Shown here: positions 55,707 through 64,000 of the stretch, piece after piece
Numbering within the stretch: the first letter of the stretch is position 1
How the letters are laid out: every line of letters begins with the position of its first letter
Source: Tricholoma matsutake
Lineage: Eukaryota > Basidiomycota > Agaricomycetes > Agaricales > Tricholomataceae
DNA length: 64,000 nt
Direction of reading: 5' to 3'
Assembly (NCBI GenBank): GCA_026075535.2
Contig: AP026539.1
Span: forward strand, 9,424,001 to 9,488,000
The notes under the pieces: generated by a model
What the model was told of the DNA's origin: nothing
Databases searched by the model: none
Seen by the model: the letters and a program-made list of their open reading frames with translations, nothing else
Position numbers and translations under genes: made by a program

Positions 55707-56411
55707 ACTATTTTTTGGTGTTAATATCTACAAGCATAGTATCATCCAAAGAACAGGAACTGTCGCATGCAGAATCTGGCAGAGCCTTGGATTGAAAAGT
55801 TCAAAAGGTCATCATGTTTTGTAATTTGAAGACTTACAGGTACTGTCAAAGGAGGGCTGACATGATAAATCAGATGGTTGCCACCAGGAGAGATACCTGT
55901 CCCAAGAACAGGCTAAAATAGTGTGGTGTCCACAGCAGAGCCAGGAGAGAAAAACTTGATGAGTATTTCCTGAGCGCTTGAGGAATGATGGAAGTGGTGA
56001 GCACTGTGAGATCAATACCAAAAAAGGCTGATTGTGGGTTACCGCAGCTGAGCGAGTTCTTGTAAAGCTTGTAAGAGCTGTGGATTGCCACTAGCAACAA
56101 GAGTTTCCAGGTTTGCATCATGAACAGCAGTGAGAAAATCTATAGCAGTGTGTTAGACAATGGTCATGATGGTAGTGGTAAGTGGACTTTGTTTATTTAC
56201 TTCCTCTACAGCACATCAAAGTTGTTTATTTCCTTTAATGTTGCTTTCTTCCTTCACCCAATGCATCTGATATCAAGCAATTCCAGTTTCTCCACTGGGA
56301 TCAGTGTGATCAACCCATCCTTGCAACAACCCAATCAGTACAACTGGACTTTCCCTCCAGATAGCAACCAACATCACCGATTGATCTCAAGGTCAACAGG
56401 ATTGGGCCATG
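55707..56411. other. Spacer with a short coding relic on the minus strand
   Basis: Minus strand about 56145-56047 reads FLTAVHDANLETLVASGN and QLLQALQELAQLR before GTAACC, coding-like but unassigned. The rest is empty. Confidence 0.25.
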
Positions 56412-57400
56412 GCTGCTATTCCCCCACATGTAAGTGTTTCTAAACTACTCAAACATGTGCTCATGCATATGGATTCCTCATCCAAACATCTCACACAAAA
56501 TGATACCTCAATATCATACAGCAGGTTGATGAACAAATTCTTACCACCTCAGGTAATGCTGCATATATGCAGTTGGAACTGGCTTTGGCACACATTACAA
56601 ATGAGAAGACCCAACTGGAAGGTTTGAAGCACTCATTGGACAAAGAAGTCATCCGCCTGCATTTGCAATTGCAGACAATAGAGTATGTTCATGTATGAAT
56701 CTATTTTCCTGATTTATGGGTGTTTCCGACAGGGAAATCAACAATAAATTGATGTGTGCACCAATGAACTTTCCAATCGGGCAACCAGACTTGGACTCAC
56801 CTTCCCCCAACAAATGATCCCCCATCCCTACTTAGTCAGAATGACTTTGACGATGTCAAGTTCTGGACAAAAAGTTCATGGAACGTGTATGAGAGAGCAC
56901 AGAGAGGGGCAGTGAATGGGAATGCAAAAAAAGTGAAGAAACATGGTTGACCAAAGATAGAAAACCTGGATGACAATGGTGACTCACTTGAGCCAAATAC
57001 TGCACACATCTACCTTGAAACAGAGGATGGCATCCCCATGTCAAAGGCATTGATAACACAGCAAGGACAAAAAATGCAGAGTCTTTGGGCAACTCTCAGC
57101 AAACATCATCTCCCACCAACGGTTTGGAGTGAAGCAGATAGTCTTGCAGTTAGGTTTGTAGATTCATCAATTCTAGGTGATCCCAGATTCAATTACTTGC
57201 GACTATGTGATGACAATTGGAAGCTGAAACACTGGATCTCAAAAAATTATCCATCGTGGGTAAGAAACCATCTTGTTCCTGATGGCATTGTGCAAGCAAA
57301 GAAAGAGGCCCTGGACAACAAGGATCTCCTCAAGATAACACCAGATCCATTAAACAATGTGCTCAAGATGACATTAAGTCCATCTGACACAAGAGGCAGA
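56412..57400 (+). pseudogene. unassigned conserved mushroom protein (broken)
   Basis: Coiled-coil AAYMQLELALAHITNEKTQL (about 56565-56680), then SQNDFDDVKFWTKSSWNVYE, IYLETEDGIPMSKALITQQG, PTVWSEADSLAVRFV, LRLCDDNWKLKHWISKNYP. The pattern recurs in Agaricomycete predicted proteins, often near transposons, but I know no function. TGA after VKKHG (about 56950). The 3' end is replaced by the foldback element at 57386. Further pieces (WQDWLKSNKCSTENEFKAYW, 58700-58795) may belong to a related gene. Confidence 0.4.
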
Positions 57401-57930
57401 GCAATATATTACCCTGGAGAATATGTTGGGAATAATAGGGAAAAAAGACACTTTTTCCCTGGGGAAAAATAAAAGGAACCATCAGTAAACAAAATGTTAT
57501 TTTTCCCACACTTTTCTCCTTGCTCTTGCTCAGCAAAAATAACTCATCCATTCCCAGGAGAAAATCAGGTGAAAATGGAGGGGAAATATATATTTTTTTC
57601 ACATTTTCTCTATATCTGGCAAAAATAACATTTTTTCTCCTGACTTCCACAATTTTTTCACCTAGAAACAGATTAGTTATTTTTCCACAGAGAAAAAAGT
57701 GGGAATATGTGGGAAAATGACCTTTTTCCCCCTAATGTTCACAAGTTTTTCTCCTGGAAACAGATTAGTTGTTTTCCTGCAGCAACCAAAAGGACAAAGT
57801 GTGGGAAAATAACATATTTTTACTGATGGTTCCTTTTATTTTTCCCCAGTGAAAAAGTGTCTTTTTCCCCCATTATTCCCAACATTTTCTCCAGGGTAAT
57901 ATATTGCTCTGCCTTTTGTGTGATGTGACC
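57386..57930. mobile_element. Foldback MITE, about 545 bp
   Basis: Long inverted repeats: left about 57386-57530, right about 57781-57930, sharing AGAGCAATATATTACCCTGG, GGGGAAAAATAAAAGGAACC and CACACTTT words, with further self-complementary inner segments. Element lies inside coding sequence whose reading frame runs into it. No transposase; TSD not resolved. Confidence 0.75.
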
Positions 57931-58275
57931 TCACATAGGGGATTGAGTGATGTTTCAGAGGACATTGCAGTAGGTTTTTTCTTTTCTTGTATTAAAGAGA
58001 CCTGAGTATAGTTACATTTTCAGATGGACTCATCATCTTCCTCAGATCCAATAATGACTTTGAACATTGTGGACCCACTATGGTATGTTTTATTTACTTC
58101 TGATACAGGTTTCATGTTGACACTGTTTAAATGGATGAGGATGTGGATGAAAGCCCAGATGACTGAACATGCATGCCTACAGACTGTCCTGAAGCAACAA
58201 CAACACAAACCCCTACCTCTGAGCTGGATTTGCACACAGTCCCAATGGAGATGCACATGGACAAGGTACTGGCAC

Positions 58276-58501
58276 TGTAAGGGGACTAGGGGGACTAGGG
58301 GGGGTGCCCTGTGTGTTTCTCCTATTTTTTACATTTGTTCTATATTTTTCCTCACTTTATTTCCTCTATTCTTCATTTTCTATGATTTTTCCGGATTTTA
58401 TTACTAATTTCCCTTTGCTAGGTGCACCCCCAATCCCTGTAATATGTAGTATAATTTTAACTTCGGATTTCCCTTTGCTAGAGGCTGAGGTTGCCCTTAT
58501 A
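58276..58501 (+). repeat. Solo LTR of gypsy family B, internally deleted
   Basis: TGTAAGGGGACTAGG...GCCCTTATA flanked by GGCAC (58271-58275 and 58502-58506), a perfect 5-bp TSD. Only 226 bp against about 430 in B2: the middle is lost between two TTTCCCTTT words. Confidence 0.85.
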
Positions 58502-58589
58502 GGCACCAATGACAACAGAAGCATGCCGGCACCAGCAACAGTCCTGCCAACCAACATGTCACTCACAGAGGGGCCACCTCAATTAGCGG

Positions 58590-59000
58590 ATGGATCCGCT
58601 CGCCAAAAATGAAAGGTTGCTGCACCTGCAGTTGTCAGCGATTCCATTAGCAACAAGTAAGGCTTCTTTCTTCACACGATGTTTCTCTGATAGTGCCGTT
58701 AGGAATTTATGTTGGCAGGATTGGCTGAAGAGTAACAAATGCAGCACAGAGAATGAATTCAAAGCATATTGGCTTGGCCTACCAGAAGAAGGGATAAAGG
58801 TATGTGTTGTCACTTTTGTTTTTGGGTTTACTCATCGCTTTGTCTCTATACCAGTGGTGGAAACAGGTGGCTTCCATGCAGGTACGTCCAATTTGTTCTA
58901 CATGGTGGAACTAACTAACCGACACTCCCCCATCACCAGAGGAAGGCTCATAATGAAACAAAGAGGATATAGGGTATGTATTCATGCTATGTTTTAATAA
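58590..59000 (+). pseudogene. relic of an unassigned mushroom protein
   Basis: Coding-like KNERLLHLQLSAIPLATSK and WLKSNKCSTENEFKAYWLGL followed by a GTATGT donor at 58800. Not recognised. Confidence 0.25.
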
Positions 59001-59690
59001 TCTACTAATTAACTTCTTGTAGCTGAATCCTTTTCAGGCTTCTAGCTTTGGTTGCACCACTAGCACATCATATTCGCACACATCAATGCGCGGTCATGCC
59101 CATTCACTATGAAATTATTTGTGTGTTTTTCTTTTCAGCTTGGACTCAGTGCTCTTGCTCATGGACTCATGCTTGCTTGCCCTTGGACTTGTGCTTGCTT
59201 TTTGCAGACTTAGCTCACTTTCACAGACTCACCTTGCTCACATCAAGCTTTGTCTTGGCCTTGCTGGTTTCAACATCACTTACCTTCCACGTGGTTTCAC
59301 TGGCTCCCTCTCACACCTTTGGCTGTCATGTGGTTTCATTTGGACTTGTACTCGTGTTCATGGACTTATTGCAATGATGGACTTGTGCATTGTTTTTCCT
59401 TTGTATTGGAGATTTGGAGTGGAGACAAGTTGAAGGGATAATCGAAGGGAATAGATCATCATTTGCAATTGTAGGCAATTGTAGGTAATAGAATCAATAG
59501 ATTTATATCTATTACAACCAGAAAAAGCCATGATCTATGAAAATCTATCAAGATCCATAGTAATCAAAAATACAGTTGATTTCCATCTATTTCCATAGAT
59601 GCAATGAATGAAAATGGCACGTAATCTAACTCAGTCTACAGAATGTATGGTATGTTCACCTTTTTTGTTGTCATCGATTTTGAGTGACTC
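59001..59690. other. Spacer
   Basis: No gene. Short ATCTAT/ATAGAT words recur at 59490-59600. Confidence 0.4.
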
Positions 59691-60209
59691 AAACTATCTA
59701 AACCGATAAAAATCTTAGCCAAACAATTAGTACTTGAAGGTCTGGGGATGCAGACCAAAAAATGACCAAGACTGAACTGAACTGTAACCGATGGAACCGG
59801 ACTTGTGGTCATGGTCCTCTGGTTACACTATTGGTTCAGTCTGCAGTTCACTGATCTCGAGACAAACAGCAAAACTGTTTGAGACCAGTTAGAACCAGCC
59901 TTGAACCGAACTTATGTATAGACCATGTGAATAAATTTAATATACTATACTGTATACAATCATACATACATAGTAAAATAAATTGGGGCATGCCCAAAGC
60001 AAGAGAGTGAAAAGCAAGCCATTTAAATACTGCAATGCAAGCATGGACCATTTGTGCTTGTTTGCATGGTCACACACTTTCATTGACCTGTTTTTGACAC
60101 ATCTACATATTTTGTTTATATGTTTACATATATTTGTACTGTGTTGCCACAACCTGCAATGCAACACATTTCTCTCCCACCACAACCATGGCTGCACATG
60201 TAATGAAGG

Positions 60210-60301
60210 GGGTCCAAATGATGGCTCATTGTTTGGGCCCAGGTAAATTCATTATCTTTTCTTTCTGTTCATTTTTAACTAACTTCTTTATTTTTTTTTA
60301 G
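60210..60301 (+). other. Hairpin H7 plus intron-like tract
   Basis: Arms 60210-60223 (GGGTCCAAATGATG) and 60227-60240 (CATTGTTTGGGCCC): 14 pairs, three of them G.T on this strand. AG|GTAAAT at 60243, TAACTAAC branch site, T-run, TTTAG ending 60301 (59 nt). Confidence 0.55.
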
Positions 60302-60962
60302 GGCTTATCTTTGTGACAATGATGTTGCCGATTGCAACGTCATTACAATGTACACCCCCCCCCCAAAAAGGCAGCCATGAGCGACAGACAAACCAAAGCA
60401 CCCACCCCCAGCCTCACAAGCCACTGCTCGTGGGATGGATCATGGGTGCTGCCTGCCAATGACACCTGGACAACTGATGACAGATGACAAGCAGCAGCAA
60501 CACCATACCACAATGGACAGGGAAAGAGGAAGTGGGGACAGCGATAACAACTGAATGACACCAGGTATGTGCCATGTCACTGCAGCGCTGCCATCTCAGT
60601 GACTACCCCACCTCCTTGCGAAATAAGCAACGACAACATGTCCCCACACCACACTTATGACCCAGTGCCCACATCCAGCCTCGCATGGTGAATTCTTTAT
60701 GACCGCAGCAATGGGGACAATGACAATGACAACCACCATCACAGCAACAGGGACAACGACAATGACTGCACATGCTGCCCCCCTCCCTCACTTGAAGTGC
60801 AAGACAGAGGGGGTCATTTACTTTAGTACTAATGAGCCTTACCCAGCACATATCCAGCCTCGCGAGCCACTGCTCGCAGGGTGGATTTGCTTTCTTTCAT
60901 TTTTCTTGTTTCATTCTTTTATTATTGTGTTTAACTTTTTTAGCTATACTATAAATTAGTCT

Positions 60963-61235
60963 GAGTAGTTAGTTGGTAGTCAGTACAATGTCAGTTGGAC
61001 CGCTGGTCCAGTTGAAAACCAGTCTGAACTGGTTTTTGAACCGAATATAACTGATACAGACTGGTCCTGTAGGGTCTGGTCTGGTTTTCATAGAATATGT
61101 GAAATATAAGAACCAGTCTTGGTCCTGGTTCTCCCTCGAGGGGGGCAAAAACCAGGACCAGACTGGACTTTAAAGCACTACAAATGATGGACTTCCTACT
61201 GGACATGAGGTCTGGAGCTCAATCCCTGCTCTGAA
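60963..61235 (+). repeat. tRNA-like segment split by a GGTCC-rich insertion
   Basis: A-box half GTTAGTTGGTAGTCAG at about 60969 and B-box half CATGAGGTCTGGAGCTCAATCCC at about 61204 match the intact copy at 49288 in order. About 200 bp of ACCAGTCTGG-type inverted repeats lie between. Confidence 0.45.
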
Positions 61236-61347
61236 CAAATATGTTTTGTAGGCACTTTGTGAAATTCATGAAGTCCAAAGCACTTGAAACTTGTAAGATA
61301 TCAAATTGACTTTCCATTATGGTTTGACTTTAGGGTACTGAAATGTA

Positions 61348-61440
61348 CTGGGAATCCTGGTAAGTCCCACTGGATTCCTGGTAAGTCCTACTGGATTCCT
61401 GGTGAGTCCTGGTGAGTCCTGGTGGATTCCTGGAGGATTC
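61348..61440. repeat. 21-bp minisatellite
   Basis: Units GGATTCCTGGTAAGTCCTACT, 2-4 copies plus partials. Word content resembles the subterminal arrays at 47.9 and 49.5 kb. Confidence 0.7.
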
Positions 61441-61583
61441 CTCCAGGACTCTGTGGGGAAGTGTAAAGTTCTGGGGGCAGTGTAAACTACTGCAGTACAA
61501 AAGAGGACCAGTCACAACTACCTAGTACTGCACACTACAGAGGTTACATATTATTAATGTTACTTACTACTTGCTACAAGTAG

Positions 61584-62404
61584 TTAACAAATGAAAATGA
61601 AAAAATAAAAATAAAAGAAGGGAACAAACAATTCAACCAGTGCCACATCGAGGCAGACACATTTTTTGTTGGCATTAGGGGATGGAGGTGTCACTGATAT
61701 TGGTGGTTGTTGGCATGGCAGTTGACATTGTGGTTGCAGTTGGTTGGTCTCCAGTCTGTCAGCACCCCCCATGGTCATCCTCAACACCCGCTACCCACCC
61801 TGCAAGCAAGTGGCTCAAAGCAGTAGTTGTGGGGCATTGGCTTGGTAGTAGTGTCTTGAGGGGTGTGAATGTGAGCAAGAGTTGGGGACATTGGAGAGAC
61901 CATACCTTGTGACTGTACTGCTGTTTGTCTCTCATGCCCCTGTGCAGTTACCTGGTACTAAATGAGAGTCACACCCCAGTTGCATGGGGAGCAGGGATGG
62001 AGTTAGGGGAGCAGTCCTCAAAGTAAAAAGAACTATGTACCTAGAACAAAGTAAAAAGGATGATTTGTTAGTAACAATCAAATGAAAGAAACAAAAAAAA
62101 CTTACCTATACAGCACTTGGGGGGGTTTGATGGTGTTGATACCATTGTCATCATTGGTGGTGGTGGTGGTGTCATTGCCATTGCTGTTGCCGTTGTCTCA
62201 GGTTGTGTTGATGTACCACCATCACCATCATTGGTGTTGGTGGTGGTGTCAATACCACATTGCTGCCATTGTGTCATCTGGGTTGTGGGATCATCATAGT
62301 TGTCATTACCAAGCCTAGTAGTTCAAATAGAATATTAGGAATAATAATGAAGTGAGAAAAAACCTACTGGGGGCACAAACAATGTGAAGCATTGCTTGTG
62401 CCCC
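61584..62404 (-). repeat. Hairpin-intron element 8 (minus strand)
   Basis: Minus strand rich in AATGGCAATGACACC and GACAAC words. Contains a consensus intron-like unit with GTAAGT donor at plus 62105, TTACTAACA and TTCTAG ending at plus 62041 (65 nt), without a clear hairpin before it, and H8 at its 5' side. ORFs such as the Thr/Pro-rich one ending near 62068 are low complexity. Confidence 0.4.
62315..62404 (-). other. Hairpin H8 plus intron-like tract
   Basis: Minus strand arms plus 62390-62404 and 62370-62384, 15 pairs with one G.T, loop of 5. CCA|GTAGGT follows (donor plus 62367), a T-rich tract, CCTAAT and CTACTAG ending plus 62315 (53 nt). Confidence 0.5.
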
Positions 62405-62966
62405 ATGTTGCATTGTTGCAGCCATGGTGATCTTGCACTTGGTGGGTTTGTTGGGGTGCAGCAGGCCAAAGGGGTCAGTTATGGGTAGTTTGTGAGTCCA
62501 CAGAGAGGGAGAGGGGGAGTGAGAGAGAGGTGAAGGGAAGTGGTGGGGTCATGGTAGAGGTGTGTGCTGGCAATGTTGTTGTTGTTGATCAACATCAACC
62601 ACAACATGACAATTAATCACACACCTTAACAACAGTTTGGTTCTCAACCAGTTACACCCAGTTTTGATGGTCTATCACATGCACATGATCATGTTCTCCA
62701 CATATGACATGTTATGTTGATTTGTTCATGTTCTGTTGACTGTTGAATGCTGCTTGGCTTGACAACCTTATAAATAATATTCTTGATCATCCAACATCTA
62801 CTGCAAATCACTTTCAGTGTCCCACCTTCTGCCTCTCATCAACATGCCCAAGCCTCCTACCAGTGCTCAAGCCCACTCTCATTGTGACAATGTCCAAGGT
62901 TCTCCTAATGCTCTTACATGGTTTTGCCAACTTATCCATCTTTGGCTTTGAAGGAAAATGTTATGC
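62405..62966. other. Spacer
   Basis: No gene. Purine-rich GAGAGGGAG tract near 62500 and a GTTGTTGATCAACATCAAC palindrome near 62580. Confidence 0.4.
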
Positions 62967-63666
62967 TGTTAAGAACTGATCTGAGAGGGCTCGTCAGAAT
63001 CTGTGTGGGTGATAATAGCGGGAGTTGTCGGGTCGATGCAGATTCTGCGAGAGGGGAAACAGAAAGGACTTGGCTTCAGCTTGTAAGAAGCTGCACCCTT
63101 CACCTCGTCTGGTGTCCTAATTTCAAGTTGAAGGTCTGGAGGTAGGAGTGGGAAAGTGCGGGTAAATGCAGGGAGGAGTATGGGGGGACTTAGGTTAAGT
63201 TCAGATGAGACTAGAACTTCAGAGGGAGACTAGAGGTTGAGTCGAATGGAGTTCAGACTCTTAGAGGACAGAGGTTGGAGTAGAAGGAGGTTTTAGATTG
63301 GCAGGGTAAAGTCAAGTCTATGTTGATATATGAACTGAGGAATACAAGGCGAAACTAGCTAAACTTAAATACTAGAGTCCAGAATAAAAGCAGAATGGAA
63401 ACAGGAACTGCGGCAGTGTCTCGACTGTGTAGATAAATTACCTAGCAGAGGCCACACAGGAATCTGTAGTTGAATTTGCAAAACTAGATGGCAGCCTTGG
63501 GAAGGCAGCCATTGGTGCTGTACAAGGCGGCCTGGTGCACAGCAGTGTGGGCAGTGCAAGGCAGCTGGGAATGAAATCGGGAGGAGTAGACAAATGTTGG
63601 GTTAGACATGCGGGAAAGAGTCAGATGGAATGCAGGTTCCGATCAGGCAAGGAATGGTTCTTGACA
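62967..63666 (+). repeat. 5' LTR of a fourth gypsy-like element (D)
   Basis: TGTTAAGAAC start inverted by GTTCTTGACA at the end (one mismatch), 700 bp. A gag-like ORF starts 136 bp later. Unrelated to LTRs A, B and C. Only one LTR lies in the window. Confidence 0.55.
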
Positions 63667-63801
63667 GTATTTCCCCCTTAGTGCCGAGCCTATGAGGCAC
63701 GTGAGAGTTTGAGTCCAAATGAGGAAGTTGGTTGAATTTCCGAATGTGGCAATGGGTTGAAAATTTTTCACGTCGTTTCCTACTCCCATCACATATAAGA
63801 A

Positions 63802-64000
63802 ATGTCCACCCCAGCAGTCTCTGCGCAGATCAAAATGGCCGCAATGAAGGCCCAACATGAACAGAGGGAGTGGGCACTGAGGGAGCAGATGGAAAGGGAG
63901 ATGAAGGAGCTAGAGGAAGCTGTGAGGGAGGAGGAGGAACGCTGGGTGCAGGAGGAGCAAAAGGCAGCAGAGGAGGCTGCAAAGGTTGAGGAGGCGCGCC
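63802..64000 (+). CDS. Element D gag-like protein, N-terminus (partial)
   Basis: ATG 63802, open to the window edge (66 codons). MSTPAVSAQIKMAAMKAQ followed by a Glu/Arg/Lys-rich coiled coil (EREMKELEEAVREEEERW). Such charged N-termini are common in gag-like proteins of mushroom gypsy elements. No stop in view. Confidence 0.5.
   Translation, partial: MSTPAVSAQIKMAAMKAQHEQREWALREQMEREMKELEEAVREEEERWVQEEQKAAEEAAKVEEAR

Larger units (their letters stand above)
59691..61235 (+). repeat. GAC/ACAAC-rich hairpin-intron element 7 with flanks
   Basis: Left flank 59740-59900 and right insert 60990-61170 share GAACCAGT/GGTCCTGG words. The core 60190-60960 holds H7, an 11-bp hairpin right after its intron (60318-60344), two diverged copies of another hairpin (60408-60437, 60854-60884) and GACAATGAC words. 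Ends with a split tRNA-like sequence. Confidence 0.4.

Noticed and set aside
60210..60301. Helitron 3' end
   Set aside because: A hairpin is present but no CTRR end follows, no 5' TC, and no Rep/helicase; the helicase relic at 1.7-3.9 kb is RecQ-like, not Pif1-like.
62068..62277. Thr/Pro-rich minus ORF
   Set aside because: Low-complexity ACC/AAC repeats ending inside an intron-like unit; not supported as a protein.

Overview
The window reads as nuclear DNA of a basidiomycete, most likely an Agaricomycete. Host-type genes carry many 42-65 bp introns with GTRNGT donors, CTAAC/CTAAT branch sites and YAG acceptors. The gene families fit too: F-box relics, an HNH-nuclease gene, a kinase-like protein, DUF6589 and RecQ-like helicase relics, and Plavaka/Tnp2 and PIF/Harbinger transposases. 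No bacterial, organellar or viral genome structure is present. All calls come from reading the sequence; no database search was run.

Layout. 1-4.65 kb: decayed DUF6589 gene and a convergent decayed RecQ-like helicase, then the 3' end of a Ty1/copia element with its LTR. 4.65-6.6 kb: strand-asymmetric low-complexity elements with hairpins abutting intron-like signals. 6.7-15.5 kb: the only gene-like island, with a small membrane ORF, a six-exon HNH gene (-), a broken F-box gene (+), a ten-exon RING+RRM gene (+) and a five-exon kinase-like gene (-) lacking the catalytic Asp. 15.5-20.1 kb: mostly empty, with an unrecognised possible gene and a broken USP-like cysteine-peptidase gene.

20.1-47.9 kb is a nested stack of Ty3/gypsy elements resolved by target-site duplications (TSDs). 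Element B1 (-) was hit by C (-, 20936-36400) and by B2 (-, 37189-47693, TSD CCTCC). C was then hit by A1 (+, 21802-29994, TSD GGTCT). B2 was hit by a PIF/Harbinger element (40559-43964, TSD ACT) and by an unclassified insert of about 1 kb. A1, C and the A2 fragment carry extra ORFs after the integrase/chromodomain. Their decay is dominated by C-to-T / G-to-A changes (TGA stops, mutated YxDD and integrase motifs), as expected from RIP-like mutation or deamination of methylated cytosine.

47.9-64 kb mixes further mobile DNA: a composite element with tRNA-like sequences near both ends, the 3' half of A2, another hairpin element, a decayed Plavaka/Tnp2-type transposase, a decayed unknown gene cut by a foldback MITE, a short solo LTR of family B, two more hairpin-intron elements, and at the right edge the 5' LTR and start of a fourth gypsy-like element.

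The best candidate for something undescribed is the set of eight palindromes, on both strands, each followed within 0-8 nt by a splice-donor-like site and a 42-80 nt intron-like tract. Two share outer stem and loop but differ by three fully compensated base pairs, and stem mismatches in three others are all G.U in the strand that carries the intron signals.
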